A stretch of DNA of 64,000 nt from assembly GCF_014192105.1 (NCBI RefSeq), contig NZ_JACHXK010000004.1, positions 434,001 through 498,000 on the forward strand, read 5' to 3'. This DNA comes from Paenibacillus phyllosphaerae. Its GTDB lineage: Bacteria; Bacillota; Bacilli; Paenibacillales; Paenibacillaceae. The translations under genes and the position numbers were made by a program. Numbering within the stretch: the first letter of the stretch is position 1; each line of letters starts with the position of its first letter. This document shows positions 8,789 to 18,066 of this stretch, piece after piece. Below the pieces are notes generated by a model. That model ran no database searches and was not told where the DNA came from. It was given only the letters and a program-made list of their open reading frames with translations.

Positions 8789-11506
8789 CTATGAAACCTT
8801 AACAATCTCAATCAGTTGCCCTTGATAAAAATAGAGCAGCACGCTGTTATCCTCAACTAGCGAGGTAAGGACGATGCTCGAAGTGCCTTGCGTGATTTTC
8901 GTTGCGCTAGTGACGGAATAGATATAGCTAGCATCTGTCAAAGACTCGCGCTTCACGTAAAGTGAGTTCGTGGCGGAATCGTATTTCCAGAAGAGCTTGG
9001 ATACACCGGTAAGGATCGTAATTTGCGCTTGTCCTGTTGCATCCTTGCGAACTTCTACGCGATCTCCGGCAGCTAATACGGCTGCTGTCGTCAGTTTTAC
9101 GCCATCCTTGATCACGGTATAACTATCACCAAGTTCAACAGTAAACGTTGCCCCTGCATAATCCGTCACGGTAACTTTGTTGGTTGCGACCGCTGTAACT
9201 TTGCCGATTCTGACGGATACTACTGATAAAGAGTCTGCTGTATTCCCCGTATAGTTTACGTTGACCACATTACCAGCTGCCAGTGCGCCAATCGCAATGG
9301 ACTCGCCGCCATCGTTATACAGTTTCCAGTTAGACACATCAAACGTAGTTGTCGTGCCGTCTATTGCCTTAAGTGTAACCTTCTTGCCGGATGTGTTCAC
9401 GGAAGTCACTTCATACTGCAGGCCTTTGTGAATCTTAATCGTAATGAATTTGTCCTGTTCGGTATTCAGGATTCCGGTAACCGTATCGCCGACCTTCACG
9501 TCCGCAATCGTTGCCGTAGATTTGCCTTGAAGCTCGACAGAGTCATACTGAAGCGGCATAGTTACCGTGGAGCCGTTCGTCAAGTCCAACTTCAACTGCT
9601 TCGTCGTCGCGTTGACCGACAGCACTGTGCCCGAGTATTGATAAACGAATTCTATGAAAACAGCTCGGCCATTCGTATAACCGACCGATACTTTGCGGTT
9701 CTTAACCAGCATCGCTTCCGCACTTGTAAGCGTCATAGATGTTCCATTATACGTAATCCGGGTTGCTTCGGTCAGATCGACCGATACGGTTGTGTTCGTC
9801 AGCGCGTCACGTACTTGGAGTGCATTATAATCCGCATCATAATTCAGCACGGTTGCACCGTTCAGCACTTTGATCGTCCGGTTCAACGCTTTGATCGAAG
9901 TAACCTTCTGCACGCTGTTCACCGAGATTTCAATCTCGTCGCCTTGCTGCAGATCGCTTACTGTCGCGCCGGTCAGGCCATCTATGACGACAGTTACGTC
10001 ATCGGTCATAAATTTAGCTTCTAGTTTGCCGTTCAGCATATAGTTGATCGTTAGATTCGTCATGCTGGCATTCTGGAATGTACCCGTTATTGTAGCGGCA
10101 GAAGTGGTCGACTGCACAGTAATCTTCGTCACGATGCTGTCCTTTACCTCAACCTTGACGTTATCGCCAACCTTCACGCTCGACAGACCTGCTTCCGAGA
10201 TCGTGCCCTGATAGATCACGTCGACCGTTGGCGACACGATGAACGACTCACTTGCATCGTTAGCCGTGTATAGCAACTTCAAGGAGTTCGAGGCTACTTT
10301 CACTTCCGAAACGACGCCTTCGACGGTTTTGTTAACTGGTGCAGACTTCACTGCGATCTCGACAGCCAACGGATTCGTGCGGTACGTATCCCGTGTAATC
10401 GTGACTTCGCTGTCTTGGACTAGATCCGAGATTTTCAATTCGTTACCGCTAGTATCTTTGACGATCAGATTGCTGTCATAAGAAACTTTAATCGGCTCGT
10501 CATTCACCCAAATCCATATAATGGATGATCCAGGAATGACGCGATCGACCGTACCGCTAACCGTCTCTACATGCTTCTCATCCTTAAGTTGTTCCAGGTA
10601 GAGCACATTGCCACTGCTGTCGGCAACGAGCAAGAAATCCGTATACAAGGACAACTTGTCGAGCGAAGACAGCTGCTCCGAATCATAACGGTAGATGAGC
10701 GTGTCCGATGTAATCGTGTAAGATTTGTCGCTGTTTTCTTGGAACAACGTGATTCCGTCGCTCGTAAGCTTCGTTGCAATACCGCTGTCTTGGCCTGCGT
10801 AATCCACTGGGAACTGGCTTTCCGCGCGGCTGAAAATCGTTGCGATCGAAGCGCGCGTAATGAGACCGCTAGGGTCGAACTTGTTATCGCTCACCCCTTT
10901 GATCAATCCGAGCGATACGCCTGCATTCACATACCCAAGATAATCGTTGCCGATGCTCGAAGCATCCGCGAACGTGGACGCCGTTGCATCAAGCTCTTCA
11001 GCTAGGCTCTTCTTGTCAATCGACTTCACGATCAGCTTCGTGATCCATTCACGGGATGCCGAAGTGGTCCCCCATGTTTTCTTCGGATCGACCGGCAATC
11101 GGTTATATTCCTCGTCCGGAATGAGTAGTCCTAGCTTAAAGGCCAGGTTTATGTATCCTTTGGCATATTCCGATACTTCGAATCCGGAAGCGAATACTAC
11201 GGCTTCGTTTGCTTCGACTTCACTTTCTTTGCCTAAGAATCGGATGGCCATAATGACCGCGTCTTGCTGCGACACATTATCGCTTGGCATAAACTTGCCC
11301 GTCGCCGCGCCCTTAACGATGCCTTGCAGCGCAAGCTTAGAAATATGCTTCGCCGCCCAATGCGTCTTGGCAACGTCGGTGAAAGATGCGGAGGAAGCGG
11401 AAACAGCTGCTTCCGCCTTTTGCCCTGACACGGTGAATACGGAGACTATTAATGCACATACAGTTAATAATGAGACCATTCTAGTCCACTTGCTGCGAAA
11501 CTTCAT
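8789..11506 (-). CDS. secreted SLH-domain surface protein
   Basis: This 905-residue protein has a signal peptide of about 34 residues ending in AEA. Three S-layer homology modules follow, roughly at residues 42-92, 110-170 and 185-235; the first and third are the clearest (FTDVAKTHWAAKHI, KGVSDNKFDPSGLITRASIATIF). SLH domains bind pyruvylated secondary wall polymers. The remaining 650 residues are Thr/Val/Ser-rich beta-type repeats of about 70-90 residues, of the kind beginning TVEGVVSEV or TITGTFQNA, with no catalytic motif that I recognise. The start follows AAGGAGG at good spacing. It is last in an operon with a GerMN lipoprotein and an amidase, suggesting a wall-surface role. Confidence 0.9.
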   Translation of the reverse strand: MKFRSKWTRMVSLLTVCALIVSVFTVSGQKAEAAVSASSASFTDVAKTHWAAKHISKLALQGIVKGAATGKFMPSDNVSQQDAVIMAIRFLGKESEVEANEAVVFASGFEVSEYAKGYINLAFKLGLLIPDEEYNRLPVDPKKTWGTTSASREWITKLIVKSIDKKSLAEELDATASTFADASSIGNDYLGYVNAGVSLGLIKGVSDNKFDPSGLITRASIATIFSRAESQFPVDYAGQDSGIATKLTSDGITLFQENSDKSYTITSDTLIYRYDSEQLSSLDKLSLYTDFLLVADSSGNVLYLEQLKDEKHVETVSGTVDRVIPGSSIIWIWVNDEPIKVSYDSNLIVKDTSGNELKISDLVQDSEVTITRDTYRTNPLAVEIAVKSAPVNKTVEGVVSEVKVASNSLKLLYTANDASESFIVSPTVDVIYQGTISEAGLSSVKVGDNVKVEVKDSIVTKITVQSTTSAATITGTFQNASMTNLTINYMLNGKLEAKFMTDDVTVVIDGLTGATVSDLQQGDEIEISVNSVQKVTSIKALNRTIKVLNGATVLNYDADYNALQVRDALTNTTVSVDLTEATRITYNGTSMTLTSAEAMLVKNRKVSVGYTNGRAVFIEFVYQYSGTVLSVNATTKQLKLDLTNGSTVTMPLQYDSVELQGKSTATIADVKVGDTVTGILNTEQDKFITIKIHKGLQYEVTSVNTSGKKVTLKAIDGTTTTFDVSNWKLYNDGGESIAIGALAAGNVVNVNYTGNTADSLSVVSVRIGKVTAVATNKVTVTDYAGATFTVELGDSYTVIKDGVKLTTAAVLAAGDRVEVRKDATGQAQITILTGVSKLFWKYDSATNSLYVKRESLTDASYIYSVTSATKITQGTSSIVLTSLVEDNSVLLYFYQGQLIEIVKVS

Positions 11507-11521
11507 CGTGTGTCTTCCTCC

Positions 11522-12193
11522 TTATGGTTTTACTATGGGATGCTCCAACGTTTCATGTCCCATGAGACTCTCCACTTGCTTACCGTCTACGAGCAGCTCG
11601 ATGTTGCTAACTGCGTCGAATTGAAACATCGTCTTCGTCAATGCTTCAATTGCCATCATTTCTCCCGGTGCGCCCAATCGCGCTTCATCCGGAATATGGA
11701 CATCAAGCGTAACCGTTCCTTCGCTTATCTTCAGATCGAGCAGCTCAATCGTTTTCCACAGCGACACTTCCTGATTCGTGCCGTCTAGCTGGAGAGACGC
11801 ATACGCCGCTTTGAGCATAGCCACTGCATCTCCGGAAGGATAAGCGATCTGACGTTCTTGCTCCTGCAGCTCGAGTAATTCAGCATCGGTAAAGTAAGCT
11901 TTTATCGTGATTTGCTTCTCTGCTGCGGCCTCTTCTCCGTCAGAATTGGACTGCCCACCGTCCGTATTCGAAGGTTGGTTGGCACCATTCGAATCGGCAT
12001 TGGTGCTGCCTTCCGTTCCAACCGTCTCGCCCGTGTTCGTATTTGTTGCCGAATCAGACTGGTTTTGCTGTTCCCCGCCGGCCGATGCGGTCGAATTATT
12101 AACGTTCTCTTTCGTTCCGCAGGCAGCCGCAGTCAATGAAAGCAGGAGCAGGATGGAGATGAATAGCATGCGAGTGGTGACTGTTTGTTTCAT
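11522..12193 (-). CDS. GerMN-domain lipoprotein
   Basis: This 223-residue protein has a lipoprotein signal (hydrophobic stretch ending LTAAAC with the lipidated Cys near residue 25). A Ser/Asn/Thr/Gly-rich linker of about 60 residues follows. The C-terminal 125 residues resemble a GerMN domain: an opening strand ITIKAYFTDAELLEL and a region with GTVTLDVHIPDE. GerMN proteins such as GerM act in sporulation and germination and are thought to bind peptidoglycan or partner proteins. The gene lies 10 nt after the amidase and 15 nt before the SLH gene, so all three are co-transcribed. The family call rests on pattern recognition and on the neighbouring amidase. Confidence 0.8.
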   Translation of the reverse strand: MKQTVTTRMLFISILLLLSLTAAACGTKENVNNSTASAGGEQQNQSDSATNTNTGETVGTEGSTNADSNGANQPSNTDGGQSNSDGEEAAAEKQITIKAYFTDAELLELQEQERQIAYPSGDAVAMLKAAYASLQLDGTNQEVSLWKTIELLDLKISEGTVTLDVHIPDEARLGAPGEMMAIEALTKTMFQFDAVSNIELLVDGKQVESLMGHETLEHPIVKP

Positions 12194-12203
12194 CCGAGCC
12201 CTC

Positions 12204-13718
12204 CTAGTTTAATTTCAGATATTCCTTTATACCTGTGACGATTGCTTGCGCCATTTGGTTTTGCTTCGCTTCGCTGAACAATACGGAAACGTCCGTCGTG
12301 TTCGAGATAAATCCGCTTTCGAGCAGAATTGCTGGCATCGTCGTCTTCTTAATGACGGCGAAACCGCTCTGCTTGACCTTGCGGTCCTTCAATCCAGTCG
12401 CTTTGAGCAAATGCTTGTGAACGATGTCAGCGAATGATTTGCTATAGGAATGATAATAGTACGTTTCTGTCCCGCTGGCGCTCGCCGTTGCTTTGTTCGC
12501 ATGAATAGAGATAAATAAATCCGCTTTAGCTTTGTTCGCGAACTGAGCCCGCTCATCCAACTCCAGGAATATATCGGTGGAACGTGTCAGAATCCCTTTA
12601 ACTTTCGTTTCTTTGTCAAGAAGTGCTTTGACCTTAAGCGACAGCGCTAGATTAAAGTCCTTCTCTTTGCGGTTATTCGCCACGGCGCCAGGATCATGAT
12701 TACCATGCCCTGCATCAATGACAACCGTATAAATACCGTCGTCGGTCGTATCCGGCGTTGTCGGTGTGGTCGGTACTGTAGGTGTTCCTGTGCTTACCGG
12801 ATCCAATACATTAATTCGGATGGCACCATCCTCGCGGGCGATCTCGTAATTCGTCGCAGTCGTGACATCCAGCACAATGCGGACCGTTTCGGGCTTGTCC
12901 GAGAACAGCGAATATCTGATCTTCTGCATCGAGACATGTGAGTCAACAAGAATTTCGCCAAGCTTGGATGCTGATGTGAAACCTGGTGAGAATGACGAGC
13001 TGAACGATACATTAGGGAGGTCGATCACAATCCGCTCGGGACTGTGAAGCAGCTGCGTCTTAATGTCGCCGATTGTTCCGTCATAGGAAAGGAAAATGGA
13101 GCTTAATCCGTCATAATCAATGGCGTTCAACGTGGCGCTCGCTTCTGAACCTGGTACACCATCGTCACTGCTGCCATCCTCGTTTGTGTCTCCGCCCGTT
13201 CCCGAAGAACCATCGGATGTACCCGTATCGGTACCGTTCCCCGCACCTGGTTCGCCAGGTTCGATATTAGGCTCTGTCGGCGTGTCAACCTGATACAGAT
13301 GAACCGATTTGGTCGGCTGGTCCCAATACACGCTGAGTCCCAGCTGCTCGCTTACAAAGCGTAGCGGAACATAAGTCGTTCCTTTGTCGACGGTTGCAGC
13401 AACATCCAATGTGATGGTCTGATCGTTCACGAGCGCTGTCTTGCTGTCGAACGTAAGTACGATGTTCCTGCTGTTCCCATCACTCACCTGAACGTTCTTG
13501 CCTGTCCAGGACACTTGGAATCCGATTCCTTCTGAAACCGTCCGGATCGGGACAAGCGTCGTCTGACTGACAACTTTCGGCTCAGCTGACGACTGAAGCA
13601 GTTTGCCGTTCAAGTATAACTTGGGTGTTACTGCCGCTGCGGCTTGCGCACCGTTTACGCCGTACAATAGTGAAAAAACCAACGACAACAGCATTACAGC
13701 GGATACAAGCTTCTTCAT
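12204..13718 (-). CDS. secreted N-acetylmuramoyl-L-alanine amidase with stalk and AMIN domains
   Basis: This 504-residue secreted zinc amidase cuts the bond between N-acetylmuramic acid and the stem peptide. Domain order: signal peptide (about 1-27), copper-amine-oxidase-N-like stalk domain (about 30-145, ending near VPLRFVSEQLG), Gly/Ser/Asp-rich linker, AMIN domain (about 195-310), Pro/Thr linker, Amidase_3 domain (about 330-504). The zinc and catalytic residues are visible: His in DAGHG, Glu in the KEKDFN segment, His in SIHAN and Glu in LLESGFIS. GAGGTG precedes the ATG. It heads the operon, and its leader holds an unusual pair of interleaved inverted repeats. Confidence 0.94.
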   Translation of the reverse strand: MKKLVSAVMLLSLVFSLLYGVNGAQAAAAVTPKLYLNGKLLQSSAEPKVVSQTTLVPIRTVSEGIGFQVSWTGKNVQVSDGNSRNIVLTFDSKTALVNDQTITLDVAATVDKGTTYVPLRFVSEQLGLSVYWDQPTKSVHLYQVDTPTEPNIEPGEPGAGNGTDTGTSDGSSGTGGDTNEDGSSDDGVPGSEASATLNAIDYDGLSSIFLSYDGTIGDIKTQLLHSPERIVIDLPNVSFSSSFSPGFTSASKLGEILVDSHVSMQKIRYSLFSDKPETVRIVLDVTTATNYEIAREDGAIRINVLDPVSTGTPTVPTTPTTPDTTDDGIYTVVIDAGHGNHDPGAVANNRKEKDFNLALSLKVKALLDKETKVKGILTRSTDIFLELDERAQFANKAKADLFISIHANKATASASGTETYYYHSYSKSFADIVHKHLLKATGLKDRKVKQSGFAVIKKTTMPAILLESGFISNTTDVSVLFSEAKQNQMAQAIVTGIKEYLKLN

Positions 13719-13971
13719 CTTTCACCTCGATGACTGATTTTTCGCCTGTCTTAAGCCTCGCTTATCAGACATCTTCCAACCTCTTAAAGGCTTGTCCGTC
13801 CGATAAGCAGTACTTAACGGCTGATTAAAGCAGTTACTACCTTATAAAAGCCGACACTTACAGACGAATACATAGACGCAATTTGTCATAAAAAGTTGCG
13901 GACACGCAGGAAATTTTGTCCTATCGTGTCTCACCTTGCACGCTCGTAAGATAAGCCAGCAGCCGAACAAC
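13719..13971 (-). other. gene-free leader and promoter region of the amidase operon
   Basis: No gene is supported here. The segment nearest the amidase holds two interleaved inverted repeats, described separately. A weak -10-like TATAAG is visible on the minus strand further upstream. The region lies between the amidase start and the leuD terminator. Confidence 0.6.
13753..13808 (-). promoter_or_regulatory. possible pseudoknot-forming leader of the amidase operon
   Basis: On the minus strand the first arm GCTTATCGGAC (13798-13808) is complementary, with one mismatch or wobble, to GTCTGATAAGC (13760-13770). A second pair, AAGCCT (13789-13794) and AGGCTT (13753-13758), interleaves with it. The order arm1-arm2-arm1'-arm2' is that of an H-type pseudoknot. 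The structure ends about 35 nt before the amidase start codon. I do not recognise a known riboswitch class. Confidence 0.4.
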
Positions 13972-14000
13972 AAAAAAGCCCCCGGACAAAGCCGGGAGCC
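13972..14000 (-). terminator. intrinsic terminator of leuCD
   Basis: The minus-strand stem GCTCCCGG / CCGGGGGC, with one G-T pair, is followed by TTTTTT. It lies about 40 nt after the leuD stop. Confidence 0.88.
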
Positions 14001-14037
14001 AAAATAGTCGAGGGTTGCACTTCCTCTTCAGGTAAAA

Positions 14038-14631
14038 CTAGAACGCTACGCGAGTTGCTTCGTAAGCAGAGATTTTGTCCTCGTGCTGAAGCGTAAGACC
14101 AATATCATCCAGACCTTGTAACAAGAATTGACGACGGTGCTCATCGAGATCGAAATTGATTTCGAGCCCTTGGTCATCCGTAATTTTCTTGTTCTCTAGA
14201 TCGACATTCAGCTTGTAGCCTTCAGTGCCTTGCGTACGTTGGAACAAATCTTCAACCTGCTCTTCGCTTAGGCGAATCGGCAGAATGCCGTTCTTGAAGC
14301 AGTTGTTATAGAAGATATCCGCGAACGAAGGTGCAATAACAACCTGGAAGCCGTAGTCAAGAATCGCCCACGGAGCATGCTCGCGGGAAGATCCGCAGCC
14401 GAAGTTCGCGCGCGAAATCAAGACCGAGGAGCCTTGGTAACGCGGTTGGTTCAGACTGAACTCAGGAATGACTTCGCCTTGTTCATCCCAGCGCCATTCG
14501 TAGAACAAGAACTGGCCGAAGCCGCTGCGCTCGATGCGCTTCAAGAATTGCTTAGGAATGATGGCGTCTGTATCGACGTTAACCCGGTCAACCGGAGCAA
14601 CGAGCCCCGTTAATTTTGTAAAAGCTTGCAT
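14038..14631 (-). CDS. leuD: 3-isopropylmalate dehydratase, small subunit
   Basis: LeuD (197 residues) is the small subunit of isopropylmalate isomerase, which converts 2-isopropylmalate to 3-isopropylmalate in leucine synthesis. Family features are [21 protein letters not shown] near the N-terminus and the conserved loop [18 protein letters not shown] around residues 73-90. GAGGAG lies 9 nt before the ATG. It follows leuC by 38 nt and ends at a terminator, so leuCD form a two-gene operon without leuA or leuB in the window. Confidence 0.97.
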   Translation of the reverse strand: MQAFTKLTGLVAPVDRVNVDTDAIIPKQFLKRIERSGFGQFLFYEWRWDEQGEVIPEFSLNQPRYQGSSVLISRANFGCGSSREHAPWAILDYGFQVVIAPSFADIFYNNCFKNGILPIRLSEEQVEDLFQRTQGTEGYKLNVDLENKKITDDQGLEINFDLDEHRRQFLLQGLDDIGLTLQHEDKISAYEATRVAF

Positions 14632-14669
14632 AGTAGGTAACTCCTCTCGTTATAAAACTCCGTTGTTAG

Positions 14670-16091
14670 TTAAGCACTCACTTCAGACTTGATTTTCCAG
14701 TCGCGTACGTCTGTGAATTTGCCCATGATCGCAGCTGCTGCTGCCATGGCCGGCGATACCAGATGCGTACGTCCGCCGCGGCCTTGACGGCCTTCGAAGT
14801 TACGGTTGGAAGTCGAAGCGCAGCGTTGTCCTGGCTTCAATACGTCAGGGTTCATCGCAAGGCACATCGAGCAGCCTGCATCGCGCCATTCGAAACCAGC
14901 TTCAGTGAAAATTTTATCCAAACCTTCTTTTTCCGCTTGAATCTTAACGCGGCCCGAGCCAGGAACGACGATCGCCGTTACTTTCTCGCTGACTTTATAA
15001 CCTTTTGCGATCTCAGCGGCAGCACGAAGATCTTCGATACGGCCGTTCGTGCAGGAACCGATAAATACATAGTCGATATCGATTTCGCTCATAGGCGTGC
15101 CAGGTGTCAGACCCATATATTCAAGCGCTGCTTCAGCCGCTTTACGCTCATTCTCAGTCGGCAGTTCAGCTGGTACCGGAACGTTGGACGTGATGTCCGT
15201 GCCCATACCTGGCGAAGTGCCCCAAGTGACTTGCGGGATCAACGAATCGACGTCGAATTCAACGACCGTGTCGTACGTTGCTCCTTCATCGGTAACAAGC
15301 TGACTCCATACCGCTACAGCTTGGTCGTACGACTCGCCCTGCGGAGCGAATTCGCGGCCGCGCAGATATTCGTATGTCGTCTCGTCCGGAGCGATCAGGC
15401 CAGCGCGCGCGCCACCTTCGATGGACATGTTACAAACGGTCATGCGCTCTTCCATGGAGAGCGAGCGGATCGCTTCGCCTGTGTATTCGATAACGTAGCC
15501 AGTTGCGAAGTCCGTGCCGTATTGAGCGATAACGCCGAGGATCAAGTCCTTTGCCGTTACGCCCGGCTTGCGGCTGCCGTTGAAACGAACTTCCATTGTT
15601 TTCGGTTTTGCCTGTTGCAAACATTGCGTAGCCATAACGTGTTCAACTTCGCTCGTGCCGATACCGAATGCAAGTGCACCGAATGCGCCGTGAGTCGAAG
15701 TATGGCTGTCGCCGCAAACGATCGTTTTGCCTGGGTGCGTGAGACCAAGTTCTGGACCCATAACGTGTACGACGCCTTGGTCGATGCTGTCCAGGTCATA
15801 CAGCGTAACGCCGAAGTCCTTACAGTTCTGAGTCAGCGTGTCGATCTGTTGCTTGGAGATTGGATCCGTGATGTTGAAGCGGTCTTTCGTCGGCACGTTG
15901 TGGTCCATTGTAGCGAATGTAAGTTCCGGGCGACGAACCTTACGGCCTGACATCCGCAGTCCTTCGAAGGCTTGAGGAGAAGTAACCTCGTGCACCAGGT
16001 GCAAATCAATGTACAAAATACTAGGCTTGCCAGCCTCGGAATAAATGACGTGGTTGTCCCAGATCTTCTCAAACAATGTTCTTGTCGTCAT
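14670..16091 (-). CDS. leuC: 3-isopropylmalate dehydratase, large subunit
   Basis: LeuC (473 residues) carries the [4Fe-4S] active site of isopropylmalate isomerase. Cluster cysteines are seen in [14 protein letters not shown] and in the [10 protein letters not shown] motif; the substrate-loop sequences [25 protein letters not shown] are also present. AGGTGA precedes the ATG. The gene is divergent from a LysR regulator 163 nt away, which probably controls it. Confidence 0.98.
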   Translation of the reverse strand: MTTRTLFEKIWDNHVIYSEAGKPSILYIDLHLVHEVTSPQAFEGLRMSGRKVRRPELTFATMDHNVPTKDRFNITDPISKQQIDTLTQNCKDFGVTLYDLDSIDQGVVHVMGPELGLTHPGKTIVCGDSHTSTHGAFGALAFGIGTSEVEHVMATQCLQQAKPKTMEVRFNGSRKPGVTAKDLILGVIAQYGTDFATGYVIEYTGEAIRSLSMEERMTVCNMSIEGGARAGLIAPDETTYEYLRGREFAPQGESYDQAVAVWSQLVTDEGATYDTVVEFDVDSLIPQVTWGTSPGMGTDITSNVPVPAELPTENERKAAEAALEYMGLTPGTPMSEIDIDYVFIGSCTNGRIEDLRAAAEIAKGYKVSEKVTAIVVPGSGRVKIQAEKEGLDKIFTEAGFEWRDAGCSMCLAMNPDVLKPGQRCASTSNRNFEGRQGRGGRTHLVSPAMAAAAAIMGKFTDVRDWKIKSEVSA

Positions 16092-16172
16092 GTATAATCA
16101 CCTCATAAGTTCGATTATCTCGTCGCTTTCTTCTAATAACGTCATAATAGCATTTCTTTCTTAATTGATCTA

Positions 16173-16185
16173 AGATATAATATCT
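16173..16185. promoter_or_regulatory. AT-rich palindrome in the leuC-lysR divergent region
   Basis: AGATATAATATCT is a perfect 13-bp palindrome, 70 nt before the LysR gene. It contains TATAAT in the plus direction and TATTAT in the minus direction, so it can serve as operator and -10 box together. LysR proteins typically bind such T-N11-A type sites between divergent genes; the assignment is inferred from position. Confidence 0.4.
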
Positions 16186-16254
16186 ATAACAGTAATAGGA
16201 ATGGCCTATGATGTAATTATACATAAAAATTGTACTATTAAGGGGACGTAAGTT

Positions 16255-17151
16255 ATGGAATTCCGTCAGCTCCAGTATGTCATTCAAATTGCCAAAGAAA
16301 AGAACTTCTCGCGCGCAGCCGAGAAGCTCCATATCGCACAACCTTCATTAAGCCAGCAGCTATCCAAGCTGGAGAAGGAATTGGGCGTCTTGCTATTCAG
16401 AAGGACGACCAACTCCGTCGAGCTGACACATGCCGGTTCCGTATTCGTCGATAAAGCCCAGAACATTCTCGACAGTATCGAGCAGCTTAAACAAGAGCTA
16501 GACGACCACGCCCATATGCGCAAAGGCAAGCTTGTCGTGGGCAGTTTGCCAATGACCGGATCACACGTTCTTCCCCTTGTGTTGCCTGTATTCGCCAAGA
16601 AATATCCGAATATCGAAGTTGCGTTAGTTGAAGATACCTCTTCACGACTGGAACAGCTCACTGCAAGCGGCCAAACGGATCTGTGCTTGCTGTCGCTTCC
16701 GATAGATCCCGCTTTATCATGGGAACCAATTATTGAGGAAGAAATTTGCCTTGCCGTCCCTCCGGCTCACCCGCTAGCTAACAATAGTACGCCTATTCCG
16801 TTACCTCGTTTGGCTAAAGAACCATTCATCGTCCTGAAAAAGGGACAAGGGTTCCGGCAAATTACGCTAGAGCTGTGCGAACAAGGCGGCTTCGAGCCGA
16901 ACATTGTCTTCGAGAGCAGCAATATCGAGACCGTACAATCGCTCGTCGCTGCCGGGATGGGCATTGCCTTCGTGCCGAAAATGATGACGCGGGCCAAGTG
17001 GAGCACCCATACGCCCGTCTACCTTCCGCTCGAGCCTGCCCCATCCCGGACGCTCGTTATCGCAAGCCGCAAAGGCCGGTATCTATCCAAAGCCTCCGAA
17101 GCGTTCATTGACACCATGAAGCTGACGCTCGAAGAGAATTATGAAGATTAA
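16255..17151 (+). CDS. LysR-family transcriptional regulator
   Basis: This 298-residue regulator has the N-terminal winged helix-turn-helix of the family (MEFRQLQYVIQIAKEKNFSRAAEKLHIAQPS) and a C-terminal periplasmic-binding-like effector domain from about residue 90. AAGGGGA precedes the ATG. Its divergent position against leuC, with a shared 163-nt control region, suggests that it regulates leuCD, perhaps sensing a pathway intermediate. This is inference from context. The stop overlaps the stop of the convergent mtnU gene by 3 nt. Confidence 0.93.
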   Translation: MEFRQLQYVIQIAKEKNFSRAAEKLHIAQPSLSQQLSKLEKELGVLLFRRTTNSVELTHAGSVFVDKAQNILDSIEQLKQELDDHAHMRKGKLVVGSLPMTGSHVLPLVLPVFAKKYPNIEVALVEDTSSRLEQLTASGQTDLCLLSLPIDPALSWEPIIEEEICLAVPPAHPLANNSTPIPLPRLAKEPFIVLKKGQGFRQITLELCEQGGFEPNIVFESSNIETVQSLVAAGMGIAFVPKMMTRAKWSTHTPVYLPLEPAPSRTLVIASRKGRYLSKASEAFIDTMKLTLEENYED

Positions 17152-17945
17152 TACAGGTTCGGGCGACGATCCTCGAAGACGGGGATTTTGGAACGTACTT
17201 GATCGACCAGATTAAGATCGATCGAAGCTCGCACGATCGTCTCCTCATCGCCTGCTTCCGCGATAATTTCGCCCCATGGATCGATAATCATGGAATGTCC
17301 GAAGAACGAAGTCGTACCGCTCGTACCGCAACGGTTGCAGGCGATAACGAACATCTGGTTCTCGATGGCGCGCGCGAGCAAAAGCGTACGCCAATGGTGC
17401 AGACGCGGATTCGGCCATTGGGCGGGAACGAACAACAGCTTGGCGCCAGACAGCGCAAGAGCCCTCGCCAGTTCAGGGAAACGGATGTCGTAACAGATCA
17501 TCATGCCGGCGTCCGCGCCGCCTGCCGTAAGCTTGCCCAGGCGATCACCCGCGGCCAAATATTTTTCTTCGTCCATCAGGCGGAACAGGTGAATTTTGGA
17601 GTAATCGGATTGCAGTTCGCCATACTCATCGTAGACGTAGATCGTATTGAACACGCCGCCATCGCGCTTCTCCGCCACGGAGCCACCAACGAGCTGGACG
17701 CCGTGTTTTTTGCTGAAGGATGAAAGCAGCGCTTTCGTCCGCTCCCCTGCCGGATCGGCGATTTCCTCAATCTGTTCAAGCGCGTAACCAGTATTCCACA
17801 TCTCTGGAAACACGATAACGTCGGGCTTCTGCTCCCCTTGCACCGCCTGTTCGAGCATTTGTTCCAATTTAATGAAATTCGCTTCCGGATTGCCCGCTTC
17901 CACATGCATCTGAATGAGCGCCAAGCTTAGATTGTTCGTCGTCAT
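17148..17945 (-). CDS. mtnU: omega-amidase-type carbon-nitrogen hydrolase of methionine salvage
   Basis: This nitrilase-superfamily enzyme (265 residues) matches MtnU/Nit2-type omega-amidases. The Glu-Lys-Cys triad is visible as E48 (VFPEMWN), K117 (YSKIHLF) and C151 (MICYDIRFPE). Omega-amidases hydrolyse alpha-ketoglutaramate, the by-product of glutamine-dependent transamination by MtnE, whose gene lies 0.7 kb away. Two ATG codons six nt apart precede MTTNN; the second, at 17945, is 10 nt from GGAG and is preferred. It is transcribed away from the mtnE cluster from a strong-looking promoter of its own. Confidence 0.9.
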   Translation of the reverse strand: MTTNNLSLALIQMHVEAGNPEANFIKLEQMLEQAVQGEQKPDVIVFPEMWNTGYALEQIEEIADPAGERTKALLSSFSKKHGVQLVGGSVAEKRDGGVFNTIYVYDEYGELQSDYSKIHLFRLMDEEKYLAAGDRLGKLTAGGADAGMMICYDIRFPELARALALSGAKLLFVPAQWPNPRLHHWRTLLLARAIENQMFVIACNRCGTSGTTSFFGHSMIIDPWGEIIAEAGDEETIVRASIDLNLVDQVRSKIPVFEDRRPNLY

Positions 17946-17982
17946 GATCATTCGTCTCCTGTCCCATCAACCATTTTCCCTT

Positions 17983-18010
17983 ATGATACCTTCTCATGCT
18001 TCCGTGTCAA
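17983..18010 (-). promoter_or_regulatory. sigma-A promoter of mtnU
   Basis: The minus strand has a perfect TTGACA and a TATCAT (5 of 6) separated by 16 nt, about 35 nt upstream of the mtnU start. Confidence 0.7.
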
Positions 18011-18066
18011 GCTGGGCAGTTTAATAAGCGTCAGGCCATTACTTAAGCCCAAAGGAGACATCATTC

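Noticed and set aside
9428..10024. 198-codon frame antisense to the SLH protein gene
   Set aside because: It has no ribosome site and no domain; the repetitive SLH coding sequence produces open antisense frames.
14763..15950. Open frame of 395 codons antisense to leuC
   Set aside because: leuC is certain; the frame has no ribosome site or recognisable protein and reflects codon bias on the opposite strand.
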